Shown here: positions 49,301-56,592 of the stretch, one piece after another
How positions within the stretch are numbered: position 1 is the first letter of the stretch
Layout: each line of letters opens with the position of its first letter
DNA from: Symbiodinium natans
Taxonomy: Eukaryota > Sar > Dinophyceae > Suessiales > Symbiodiniaceae
Length of the DNA stretch: 64,000 nucleotides
Direction: 5' to 3'
NCBI GenBank assembly: GCA_905221605.1
Contig: CAJNDS010002446.1
Span: 965,129 to 1,029,128 of the forward strand
The notes under the pieces: generated by a model
Told to the model about the DNA's origin: nothing
Seen by the model: the letters and a program-made list of their open reading frames with translations, nothing else
Databases searched by the model: none
Made by a program: the position numbers and the translations under genes

Positions 49301-51295
49301 CTGGACACGGCCCGCAGGCTCTGGGACGGCGTCGTTGCCGACCGCCCAGGGCACGGGTCCGTCACCCTCAGTACCCTCTCCGAGGTACTGGTCCAGGTCG
49401 AAACCTCGGAGTTGGCCCGAAAGGCCCTCGAGATCTTTCGTCCTCGCCGCAAGGAGCGCATCCCGATCCTTGGGATTGCGGCTAAAGCTGTCACCCAGCG
49501 TCGCTGAGCGACCGCTAAGGCTCCTTATTTCGGACCCATCCATAAGGATTTCCGCAACCCACCGGACGAGTTTCGGATCCATTCCGATGTCCGACGTTTG
49601 CGCTCGGGTAAGGTTGGCATGATCTGTCCAACACAGAGTCCGAAGAGAGCCAAACATGCGGCGTGTCGCCCGCTTTACCTCGAGCTGGGCAAACGCCTCC
49701 TGTATCAAGGGCGGCCAGTTCTGCTGCGCGGGGGTCAAGCTCTTCGAGTGCGTCATAAGCACTTTGAGCTGGCTCAAGTCACGCGTCATCTGCACGACGC
49801 TGCCCCCTACCGCGATGCCCGACGCATCCGCGATCTGCTCAAGGGGACACGACCCATCCGCAGCAGAGGCCTCATCGAAGGTAGCCAAATTGATGCGGTT
49901 CTGCATCATGCGCTTAATCGCTTTAAAGGCTTTGCAACCCTCGGTGGCGGCTGAGCCCAGCCCGCCTTCAGGAAAGACGGCGCCTGGCTTCTGCCACTGC
50001 CCTAAAATCTTGGCTGCGTGCCCATACTCAACAGGCAGGTAGCCGCGCAACCAGTTTGCGCAACCCAAAAATTGCTGAATGTGAAGCTTCTCCCAGAGCG
50101 GGGGAAAGTCAATCACCGCCTGACAACGCTCTTCGTCAGGCGAACTCCCGTCCCGCCCAATGTTGTGTCCCAGGAGCTTGCCTTTGGAGACACAAACTTC
50201 GGCCTTGCTGATTCCAAAGGAGAACCCAAACAAGATTGACTTGTCTAGGAAACCCTCTAAGGAAACGAGGTGGTCGAGGAGGTGCGGGCACGCCTTAGGG
50301 TGCCGGGCGCGCATATCTGCCGCGAGCTTCTCATAATAGTAGTCCGTTGGAGGCTCTTCGATCATCTTGTCGATATCCCAGCTCTCCACGATATGATAGC
50401 TCGGGCAGCGCGCCGTGTCGACCGCGTCTGCTGGGCGCACAGCGTCACTTGCGCCTCTTCCAGCCGTGGCCGATCCCTCACGCCAGCCAGCCCAGCGTGG
50501 CCCCTTGCGCGTCCTAAAGACCGCGAGGCGTTCGGTGACGGGGACTTCATCGCTGCACGCAACGCTTTGCGCCACACGCAAATCCCTCGTGTCCCAAAGA
50601 CGCCACGCCTCACCTGCGCGTTGAAGCAAGCACGTTTCGTAAGGCGCCTTCTCGACCGCCAGGGTCCCAAGGTCCTTCTGCGCAGGGCGCCTACCCCACA
50701 CAGACGCGTAACCACCCGGCGCCTCCCACCAGCTGTCGGCGCTTGGTAGGTGGTTCAAGCAAGTAAGCACTCCAGGCTCCTCAACAGGGCGCCCAACCGG
50801 GCCGCTCCCGCCCCACACCGAAGCGAGAACAGTCACCGCAGCAAGGACCGACAGCACACCGATCCTGGCGCCGGTACGCAGCCGCCCAAAGGACCGCGCA
50901 CACGAGGAACAACCTTGGAAGCTTCTTGCCGCGGCCCTGGACGCGGACCCGCAAGCAAAGCACGGGTCGTGGTCAACCGAGGCAACGGCGACCCCACAAT
51001 CCGCACATGCCTGCGGAGACGGCTCCGACTCGAACACCGTCTCAACCGCGCCACAACCACAGGCCGCAGTGCTAACGAGGCCGGAACGCACTTCCGCAAC
51101 AACCTCGCCCGGCTGGAGAGAGTGATCACACTCTTGGGCTGCAAGCAACACAAACCCTTTACCCTCTCCCGTGGGCCAAAGGCCTGGCACAGCCTCAACC
51201 CCGCACTCAACCGGAAGCACTACCTCGGACAGGGATCCCTCTGCGGAGACTCCTGACTCCCGCACGACTGGCACCAGCACCCCGTCGCCTGGCGA
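43205..51295 (-). CDS. Pol polyprotein with permuted RT: thumb-RNase H-integrase-palm
   Basis: One uninterrupted frame of about 2700 codons. In order it holds zinc-ribbon cysteines and a membrane helix (near 50990-50810), then the RT thumb (GKLLGHNIGRDG near 50190, FLGCANWLRGYL near 50060). RNase H follows with D, E and D near 49830, 49690 and 49620, then a 300-residue linker. Integrase has HHCC near 47365-47245 and D,D35E near 47160, 46980 and 46870, with a GPY/F-like tail. Next is a stretch resembling a BAH-like and a degenerate methyltransferase-like fold (tentative). The RT N-terminus (HDCIPTGPP), fingers and palm (VDYRRVN near 44380, YVDDL at 44060-44074) come last, followed by a linker. 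In Ty3/gypsy the palm precedes the thumb, so here RT is split around the integrase. The frame is entered through a 16-bp deletion relative to copy A, so no true start is assigned. Confidence 0.85.
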   Translation of the reverse strand, partial: SPGDGVLVPVVRESGVSAEGSLSEVVLPVECGVEAVPGLWPTGEGKGFVLLAAQECDHSLQPGEVVAEVRSGLVSTAACGCGAVETVFESEPSPQACADCGVAVASVDHDPCFACGSASRAAARSFQGCSSCARSFGRLRTGARIGVLSVLAAVTVLASVWGGSGPVGRPVEEPGVLTCLNHLPSADSWWEAPGGYASVWGRRPAQKDLGTLAVEKAPYETCLLQRAGEAWRLWDTRDLRVAQSVACSDEVPVTERLAVFRTRKGPRWAGWREGSATAGRGASDAVRPADAVDTARCPSYHIVESWDIDKMIEEPPTDYYYEKLAADMRARHPKACPHLLDHLVSLEGFLDKSILFGFSFGISKAEVCVSKGKLLGHNIGRDGSSPDEERCQAVIDFPPLWEKLHIQQFLGCANWLRGYLPVEYGHAAKILGQWQKPGAVFPEGGLGSAATEGCKAFKAIKRMMQNRINLATFDEASAADGSCPLEQIADASGIAVGGSVVQMTRDLSQLKVLMTHSKSLTPAQQNWPPLIQEAFAQLEVKRATRRMFGSLRTLCWTDHANLTRAQTSDIGMDPKLVRWVAEILMDGSEIRSLSGRSATLGDSFSRNPKDRDALLAARTKDLEGLSGQLRGFDLDQYLGEGTEGDGPVPWAVGNDAVPEPAGRVQAAAVPMCVVAALPARVMVVFDYARWKEQDAELTEIRRVFQASLPGVSVAVRGCWGPFEDTDGLASHFDCGAGRLAGTKKIKRIRVDLLTSCAKVLREASGFRPQFLVGLGQGGLVTAVLRWPLVVELTLQARNLQRKEARAVGEAWAGIKAIWAVRPRLWRTQQGHLEVAEACPELKKDFPEPPLRGFGIVGKQALGAEVLRSLRLDAVRSIEDASIRGMLDEPSRPLWDHEGLCICGKRTYLFSRCPACIEKEAVDTSVEIAEREEPEPPLEGDLETHEVGLEVNSVLATLDRTGGLVRVRSSTIQQWAVGFRTTPKDAPVPTAYGMLSGKIWKKSHSMKLSLGSQHKDLSKWGDVKPHWTTWVVREDGAVVAGHNCSPLNVVQGDIVVRWSSEVNWHGHRHVVNEQCEVLWRSKGKEVALDPAFSKLVALVGRVTQVIGWRATGEASDPRSSTRQASRVLAQFSSSNEGVEGHWTAGAISRGKNANECKLKGRVLAFLGEEHKGPAVVLELVSHSPILCIWDHSSTKVKVEFKGGVPSLSLIAEEGENRREQLAVEARDAANISEFRVTGSLRTAWYEGQRRDPSLAGSIRKPEPPMVISGDGLLEREVTLRTGQTVVVPVVPNGAAGANGVTWRRACYNSVHCGVLGAHRSAEVTIKLLERAVWWPDLEKDVRTWVAKCLACIKGRSRPTKVEARAVKCGAETCWQEVSVDCEGPNREDREGHRYSLTYFDCLSHAVLLEPMRSLTHAEVRRAFVRCVLRSRTIPSLIRSDRGPEFKNALMAELSAMLGTEWRFSAPLRPCELGANERVHQEVQKVLGAVVRQVGASLSEAWSDWLVVAEYVIDNTPGPHGYTPRDLERSWSLALPLEKDVLRDALQFEPISDWARSQFKQFSELAAAVREHWTRSSEAWAKLANRHRRRRTVDLKPGDRVVWNAPRARSEGAGRVPWKPGLTGPWRVLEVKGHRLTLEPVSMEAGGTSSARRGPMEAHAEDCILVPADADGAESREPVVFEDGETGGDGSSRPSLGQQVQGDAKQVEFTLTRRGRDFVLRLGDRIAYRGVGGGPKVCRLGRVTQVDAARAQVGVHRYLPDASGVRVKWRLAYIAEDGALTLSEGTRPAHEAVSVKEIISKIDLNRDGVLAAASARKLDKGAYSLQDRTLERASRAGSSVLSIQEALADLLVAEPRVLQPRASPESGAVESWFRRYFLGGVADVLEVAWGDAVVSDAARRHGYRVVPAFVQGKQAYGIAWNLAAEEHLEAISGAVLRAEPKVLVIGLEGKDVPRAFLQLVVRCAQERTRAGAHVALRLQAQKGEWEPWRLEEWGALFGTLAEPRWPWAFVRADMCQFARASGRGNLVESGALWLADFSLESVGLRCSRPDALGAVQHKHVERAQADYNLIGAAFCASLQDLGLRGAEELCTAAVESFPATAGADSAAAAPQPSPVVPLPDVRSGEDLTPAERAELDKEVDKYAAEKEAFWRTKADAKDWDSVRADLEVYALAGEKVAEDPRRTEAYRDLVWSGLKIEPGPTRPGLTDADIAAVREVIRRKAAGFWVEDTTRTTVRKFAHDCIPTGPPVSSQPHSLRGESAQWVDDKLEEECKRGQLIRGSSAWGSAPFPTKEMPSYKRHRKRRLVVDYRRVNARIKRSTYYCRRGSDVLAAAVGSVWYTFVDAVSGFNQIRNTKRAREVLAIVARSGKYLPVGLTFGPINGPDDFNFVVDRAYAPGRGRRLKYTKEWIAYVDDLTVRTGRVIDGQFFTDAQAEGAVREACAKGAVAAPQSASSALEALGVRGAHNSKRANHDAARSDQNHPTRVLMLRMLGLLGCFCVQGGCFWGGPFPRSPVCGQKDFSSFVACSFVRLSRSQCLASRPRGSVQGRSRSRRSLKAQTLRKLPKPPPQRFKCVVEPRVGSPSPRSCLCTAPRCGSRPDRAGATDRSPGPSWSTTRPRCGPCPGRAGAATYHYCTPAPCSGPCPAQGRVRFPSPIGGPAKPRASVPRWVEEDRRAGARARAQALRAERERPRSTTCSAC

Positions 51296-54200
51296 CAGCC
51301 GTCGTAGCGGAGGAGCTCCCGACTTCCGCCCCCAGGCTCGGTGCATGACGTGTCGTCCAGGCTCGACAACCGCGCTTCAAAGGCGTAGGCCCTGTCCTTC
51401 CGGGTCTTGCTGTGATCCTCACATCTGGGCATCCTGATTCCCAGCGTGTCGAGGACGTGAAAGTCGGGACCCGGCCTGAAGCCCAGGCCCATCCTTCCGG
51501 CGCAGTCCAACGCTCTGCCGCCGAGGATCAGTCCGTGCCAATCGGACGTCCCCCTGGCTGCGATTTTGCATCGCACGAAAATCTCAGTGTTGGGGCGACA
51601 GTCGTCCGCCGTCCTGCCTTCCAGCAGCGTGACGCGCAAGACTGCTGCCCCCTTCAGAGGAACGGGGGCTCCCGAAGCAATGCCATGCACATATTCGGGG
51701 TGGACCCACTTTTCGAGTCTCACGACCGGGAAGCCGGGATCTTCGGTGCCGATCCCCAGCTCTGCTGCCCGGTTCATCATGCCCACCACGAGTTCCTCTG
51801 TCACGTGGTTTGCGCCGGCGCATCCGTCGAGCATGCACTCGACCTTACGGTCGAGCACCTGGACTACCGTTCTGTACTGGTAGCCTCCTGGCTCGTTGTC
51901 TGCCAGGCTCCACCAGTCCTTCGGCAGATCGTCCAGGGTGGCGAACTTGTCCCGCCCGCCCTTGCTCAACGGAAGCGCGTGCTGCTGCACCGCGGCGCGT
52001 CCTGCGGCTCCTGAGACGCCCGCCCGGACGCCTGAGCTGCCTATCTGGACACTGAACGCGGCGAAGGGGTTGGACATGGAAGCCCCGGAGGGCGGGGCCC
52101 AGTTGGCAGGCAAGGCCGGCGTCCCTCCTGAGGTCGTCAGGTTGTGGACCATGTCGCAGCTGGCTCCTTTCTTGCACGACCCATTCTTGGAGAAAAAGGG
52201 GCAAACAGTGCCTGGTGGCTTTGCCGCGCCTTTGGCCGCAGCCTTAGGCTTTGCGCTGGCCTTAGCCTTGCCACCTCCCTTCCCCTTGCCCTTGCCTTTC
52301 GCCGTGGCAAAGGTTTGGTCACCCTTCTTGGCCGCGAGAGCTTTTCTGCGAAGCTCCTTGTCGTGGCTGTACGGGCAGGCATCCCCTTTCGGGCAATTCC
52401 CGTGGTCGCGAAAGTGGAAGCAGATCTTCTTGTCCGCTCCTTTGCCAGCTCCCTTCGACGCAGCGGCAAACGTCTGATCCGCGCCAGCCTTGGCCGCGGC
52501 AGCTGCTCCCTTCGCAGCAGCCTTAGCGGCGGCCTTGAGGCTCCGAATCTCCTTCTGAGCCTCGGCTAGCGCGACCGACGGGTCCGCGCTTGGAGAGCCG
52601 GTCGTGGAGTACACAGAGTGGGAAACAGCCCGGTGAGCTGCTTCTCTCTGTTCGTACTCCAAGACGACCTTGTGGCTCTCCTCCCAAGTCTGCGGCCCTC
52701 TCAGCCCGCCATCCTTGGGATCGCCGGGCCACAACCGCTTGTCACTCCGTATCTCCTTTTGGAGATACGGAGGCATCTTGCGGAGGTACGAGAGATACAA
52801 CTCTCGTGGGGTCTTCCCGAGACCCACCGCCTCAAGGTCCGCGATCGATGCCTCAAACAAAGGCTCGAATTGGTGGCCTGTGAGCTTGCCCTTAGCGAGG
52901 GCGGCATGCTCACCATCCACGCGGACTTCTCTTTCCTCCCGCGACTCCCCGAACATCAAGTGCTTGTTCTTGATGCGGTCGTACACCGCCTGTGGGTCGG
53001 AGAGAACCTCTCCCGACTTCCACGCCGCGCGGTAGGCGTTCGTGTACGTCTTCATGCGCGAGCCGCGGCAGCGCCCGCGTAGCGCTAGCAGCTTCTCGCG
53101 CGCACTCATACCGCGACAGTTGTTGGCGAGCGCGCAGACGTCCTCGAACTCCTCGTAGAACAGGACAACGTCTCGCGCGTCCGACTTGTCGTCGGTCAGC
53201 GTCGGCCACGTGAGGTCAGTTTTGACCGTCGTTATGGAGCTTTGCCCGCCCCTCTGCGCTAACGCTTCTTTCAGCGCTTCAGTTTGGGCGGCGAGTGCGG
53301 CGGCGAAATCGCCCGCCGGGTTTTGGGACCCGGTCTGCGAACCTCCGCCGTCTGAACCTCGCTTCAGGGCTTCTATCTCCATCTCCAGCGCCGCAAGCTT
53401 CGCGCGCAAAGGGGAATCGCCGTCCGTCGCGCCCAGGTCACGGGCCGCGGAAGGACCACCTGCAACCTCGGCAGTGTGCAAACCTTCACGGTCCAAACCT
53501 ACCCCCAACCCACTTGCAGTGGCAGGCTGTGGGAGCCCTGGGGAACGCGGCCCCACGGCTTCAACTGGCACATCGGACGGGGAGCTCCAAACCTTCTCTT
53601 GGCTCGAGCTTTCTTTTCCCCCTAGCGCGAGGATAAGCTCCCCGATGCATTGGATTTCACGCTGAATCTCCTCTGCGTCTTCGGGGTCCTCGCCACCGCG
53701 CAAAGCCGCGACCGAGAATCTGGTCCGCAGCCGACGGACCATCTTTGTCGGATGCCAGTCCCCGCCTATCTTGGAGAACTCATCCGCAAGGAGGGTGGCT
53801 TTGGTGCTTAAGGCGTCAAGGTCACGGGAGCTCACCGTGACTCCATGCGCTTTCAGCGCGAGGACAATCCGCGAAACGCGCGTCAAGTAGTCCGCGACCG
53901 GTTCTTGGTCTGGACGGAAAATCGCGCGCAGCTCCGCCTGCAAGCCCTCTGCGGTGCCTGGCACCGAACCTGCTGTCGACGGCGGACCGGACGGCCCCGC
54001 CGGGCGGGACCCTGGTGCCGTAGCAGGGACATAGGCAGCACCGGTAGGGACCATGGCCAGCTCCCTAGCCGCGGCGCTGACGTCTACCCGCGGCGGACTG
54101 TCGCCTCCAGCGCCCGAGGCCTCAGGGACTAGCTCCGAGTCCTCTTCTTCTTCTTCCTCATCCTCGTCCTCGTCTTCGGCGTCATGGAGGAACTTCATGA

Positions 54201-54396
54201 CTTTCCGCCAGAGAGCCGCCTCTTGCTCTGGCGTAGTACTGATCCCATCCCGCTTGGACAACGGACGGCTGCCAGTCTCCCTACGCCACTTAAGCCAAGC
54301 GACGTAGCTCATCCGCTCGGGATAGGGAACGTCTCCACCCTCGATCGCTTCGAGGAGGGTGACGCCCTCGGCCTGACCTGCAACCTCTGCGGACAT
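51220..54396 (-). CDS. copy B Gag-protease polyprotein, C-terminus truncated by frameshift
   Basis: 1058 residues from the ATG at 54396 (MSAEV, matching copy A; the frame is open 29 codons further upstream through leader repeats). It has an acidic N-terminus and a Gag-like core at about residues 400-550. CCCH fingers lie at about 654-676 and 729-750, both C-x8-C-x5-C-x3-H, in place of the CCHC knuckle usual in Gag. The protease is at about 851-960 with LDGCAG and ILGGRAL. A 16-bp deletion near 51296 relative to copy A ends the product in about 25 unrelated residues and separates it from the Pol frame. Expected to package element RNA and to process the polyprotein. Confidence 0.85.
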   Translation of the reverse strand: MSAEVAGQAEGVTLLEAIEGGDVPYPERMSYVAWLKWRRETGSRPLSKRDGISTTPEQEAALWRKVMKFLHDAEDEDEDEEEEEEDSELVPEASGAGGDSPPRVDVSAAARELAMVPTGAAYVPATAPGSRPAGPSGPPSTAGSVPGTAEGLQAELRAIFRPDQEPVADYLTRVSRIVLALKAHGVTVSSRDLDALSTKATLLADEFSKIGGDWHPTKMVRRLRTRFSVAALRGGEDPEDAEEIQREIQCIGELILALGGKESSSQEKVWSSPSDVPVEAVGPRSPGLPQPATASGLGVGLDREGLHTAEVAGGPSAARDLGATDGDSPLRAKLAALEMEIEALKRGSDGGGSQTGSQNPAGDFAAALAAQTEALKEALAQRGGQSSITTVKTDLTWPTLTDDKSDARDVVLFYEEFEDVCALANNCRGMSAREKLLALRGRCRGSRMKTYTNAYRAAWKSGEVLSDPQAVYDRIKNKHLMFGESREEREVRVDGEHAALAKGKLTGHQFEPLFEASIADLEAVGLGKTPRELYLSYLRKMPPYLQKEIRSDKRLWPGDPKDGGLRGPQTWEESHKVVLEYEQREAAHRAVSHSVYSTTGSPSADPSVALAEAQKEIRSLKAAAKAAAKGAAAAAKAGADQTFAAASKGAGKGADKKICFHFRDHGNCPKGDACPYSHDKELRRKALAAKKGDQTFATAKGKGKGKGGGKAKASAKPKAAAKGAAKPPGTVCPFFSKNGSCKKGASCDMVHNLTTSGGTPALPANWAPPSGASMSNPFAAFSVQIGSSGVRAGVSGAAGRAAVQQHALPLSKGGRDKFATLDDLPKDWWSLADNEPGGYQYRTVVQVLDRKVECMLDGCAGANHVTEELVVGMMNRAAELGIGTEDPGFPVVRLEKWVHPEYVHGIASGAPVPLKGAAVLRVTLLEGRTADDCRPNTEIFVRCKIAARGTSDWHGLILGGRALDCAGRMGLGFRPGPDFHVLDTLGIRMPRCEDHSKTRKDRAYAFEARLSSLDDTSCTEPGGGSRELLRYDGCRQATGCWCQSCGSQESPQRDPCPR

Positions 54397-54562
54397 CGCC
54401 GCGCCTTGGTTAGCAGGCCGCAGGCGTGGCACACGAAGCGCCGCGCCTTGGTTAACAGGCCGCAAGCGTGGCACACAGTCCACGCGTCCAGGTCACGGAC
54501 CGCGACAGACAAGCAAAGCAATGCTTGCCCACTCGGGCCGTAGGCACAAGAGCTGTACGTTT
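54397..54562 (-). other. copy B 5' leader
   Basis: Carries the two GCCTTGGTTARCAGGCCGCA direct repeats (near 54402 and 54444) and a dispersed GC-rich motif near 54489. It is shorter than in copy A by a small deletion next to the Gag start. Confidence 0.65.
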
Positions 54563-54578
54563 CCCAGAACAGCCCCCA
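54563..54578 (-). promoter_or_regulatory. candidate primer-binding site, copy B
   Basis: TGGGGGCTGTTCTGGG on the sense strand, two bases from the LTR end, identical to copy A. Confidence 0.6.
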
Positions 54579-54580
54579 AT

Positions 54581-54889
54581 TGTGAAGTCGACCAGCACTG
54601 GACTTGCACGAAGCCAATGCAATCACAGCCCGGTCACGCTGTTTTACGACTTCGCGAGTTCAAGCACTTGTGCAGCTACGCCTGAGTGCGTCCGGTCGGA
54701 CCGCACAGCAACCTAAGAGCTACTGTACGAAACTACCGTGCTCAAAGGCACAAGCTCGGTACTTGAGCCAAAATATTGGCATTGATTCGAATTGCAAAAC
54801 TCTACATGCAAAGGAAAACTACAAGGTGGTCTGCCGAGTCCTAATGCATCACGGAGCAGAAGATGCATATGCACTCATGCCAGCTCACA
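54581..54889 (-). repeat. copy B 5' LTR (right)
   Basis: 309 bp, partner of 37937-38245; spliced-leader-like motif at 54762-54773. Confidence 0.95.
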
Positions 54890-54973
54890 ATATCATCTCA
54901 TATCATATCATATCATATCATATACGCGTATACATACAAATATACATATATACATATACATACATATATATAT
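54890..54973. repeat. AT satellite, right remnant
   Basis: CATAT units, then TACATATA variants. This is the right-hand continuation of the satellite that hosts both retroelements, and it is also the left flank of the inverted-repeat element. Confidence 0.9.
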
Positions 54974-55040
54974 CATGAAGTGGGGGGAGGGGGGTGGGGG
55001 GGAGGGGGGGTTTGCTTATCCATAGCTTATCCTCCATTAA
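54974..55040 (+). repeat. left terminal inverted repeat, G-rich
   Basis: Runs of 5-7 G on plus, then TTTGCTTATCC. The complement is at 56593-56659. It fulfils G-quadruplex-type spacing. Confidence 0.85.
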
Positions 55041-55059
55041 GCATGAGAAGCTGGAATTG

Positions 55060-56200
55060 CAGAGGATAAGCATAGGATAAGCAAAGGATTTGTACAGGAT
55101 AAGACAAGTCCAGGATAAGCGTAGGATAAGCAAGTTATTCCTTTTGGAACTGATTGCCATTGGGCAGGCTGCAAAACAACTTTTATGAGCATGAGTGTTG
55201 TTCAAAGAGATGCTGTGAAATAGCCCACAAAGAGAGAACCGATAAGCAAAGAGATGCTCTGCAATAGCCCACAAGAGACAACCGACAAGCCTTCAAAGAC
55301 GGGTCACACGTCAAGAGCCGTGCGCTGACTACATCAAAAGCAAAGGCCAATGTTTTGGGGTTTAGGGTCTCGGGTTTAGGGTCAAAAGGGTTTAGGGCAA
55401 AGGGTAAAGAAGCCCAGCCGAGGATAAGCCCAGGATAAGCACAGATGAGCCAGGAGAATCCCGCAGGATAAGGTCAGGATAAACCCAAGATAAGGGAGAA
55501 TCCCCAGGATTTCAGGGATGAGCGCAGGATAAGCCCAGGATAAGCCCAGGATAAGCCCAGGATAAGCTCAGGATAAGGGAGAATCCCCTGAGCGGGCAGG
55601 GGCTTCAGGGATGAGCACAGGATAAGCCCAGGATAAGCCCAGGATAAGCCTAGGAAGCCCAGGATAAGCCCAGGATAAGGGAGAATCCCCTAAGTGGGCA
55701 AGGATTTCTGGGATAAGCACAGGATAAGCCCAGGATAAGCCCAGGATAAGCCTAGGATAAGCCGAGGACAAGCCCAGGATAAGGGAGAATCCCCTATGTG
55801 GGCAAGGATTTCAGGGATAAGCACAGGATAAGCCCAGGATAAGCCCAGGATAAGCCTAGGATAAGCCCAGGATAAGCCCAGGATAAGGAGAATCCCCTTA
55901 GTGGGCAAGGATTTCTGGGATAAGCACAGGATAAGCCCAGGATAAGCCCAGGATAAGCCTAGGATAAGCCGAGGATAAGCCCAGGATAAGGGAGAATCCC
56001 CTTAGTGGGCAAGGATTTCAGGGATAAGTGCAGGATAACCAGGATAAGCCTACGATAAGCCCAGGATAAGCCCAGGATAAGGGAGAATCCCGTTAGTGGG
56101 CAAGGATTTCAGGGGTGAACCCAGGGTAAGCCCAGGCTAAGACCAGGATGAGGGAGAACCCCCTTTTGAGCAAGGATTTTCAGGGGTGAGCCCAGTAAAC
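55060..56200. repeat. minisatellite of 11-bp CCCAGGATAAG units with a roughly 100-bp higher-order period
   Basis: CCCAGGATAAG and close variants are tandemly repeated. About every 84-105 bp a GGGAGAATCCCC word followed by TTAGTGGGCAAGGATTTCAG recurs (near 55494, 55578, 55679, 55783, 55885, 55990, 56081, 56152). Minus-strand frames such as LILGLSWAYPG repeats are products of the 11-bp unit and not genes. Confidence 0.9.
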
Positions 56201-56592
56201 AGGTTGTTGGGGCTTAAGGTCAAGTGTCTCGGGGTTTGCTGCTTGTAAGGGCTTAGGGCTGAGGGTTGAGCGTTTCGGGGAAACCCCGGAATGAAATCAG
56301 CGGCATAGTCTCATCCCTAAGCCTGAAACCCTAAACCATTTCGACGCATTCAACCTTCAACAGTTAAACCCTGAACTTTCCAAAGTGTAAACCCAGAACT
56401 CCTTTCAAGACTCATCGGTGTTCATTCGCAACTCCATTTTTCATCTTCCAAATGAGTTTTTTGTGTGTCTCAGATGTCCATATGGATTCACAATGGAGAG
56501 ATTTCAGACCACAAAGTTCTCGTCGAAGCTTCATGGATTATACCAGGATTAGCTAAGGATTAGCCAAGGATTTCCAAGTATGCCAAAAGTGA

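Larger units (their letters stand above)
37937..54889 (-). mobile_element. LTR retrotransposon copy B, 16.95 kb, domain order intact
   Basis: 309-bp LTRs (two differences by eye), TG...CA ends, ATAT on both flanks, with primer-binding site and polypurine tract as in copy A. All coding blocks lie on minus in one order: Gag-protease; zinc-ribbon/TM; RT thumb and RNase H; integrase; RT palm; cargo half. Known lesions are a 16-bp deletion near 51296, a 4-bp deletion near 43373 and the missing 288-bp membrane module. Its LTR differs from copy A only at the U3 end, so it is a separate insertion of a sister subfamily and not a tandem duplicate of A. Confidence 0.94.

Noticed and set aside
43205-51295. 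Assignment to Ty1/copia because the integrase precedes the RT palm
   Set aside because: Thumb/RNase H precede the integrase, and the RT, RNase H and GPY/F-like motifs read as Ty3/gypsy; the order is better described as permuted.
20076-54889. Copies A and B as one tandem duplication sharing an LTR
   Set aside because: Each has its own LTR pair with its own U3 sequence, and 507 bp of satellite separates them.
55568-55908. Minus-strand frames with LSWAYPGLILG repeats
   Set aside because: Explained by the 11-bp minisatellite unit; the frame is interrupted and has no gene context.
55060-56200. CRISPR-like array
   Set aside because: Units are contiguous 11-mers with drift and have no unique spacers; the genome is eukaryotic.
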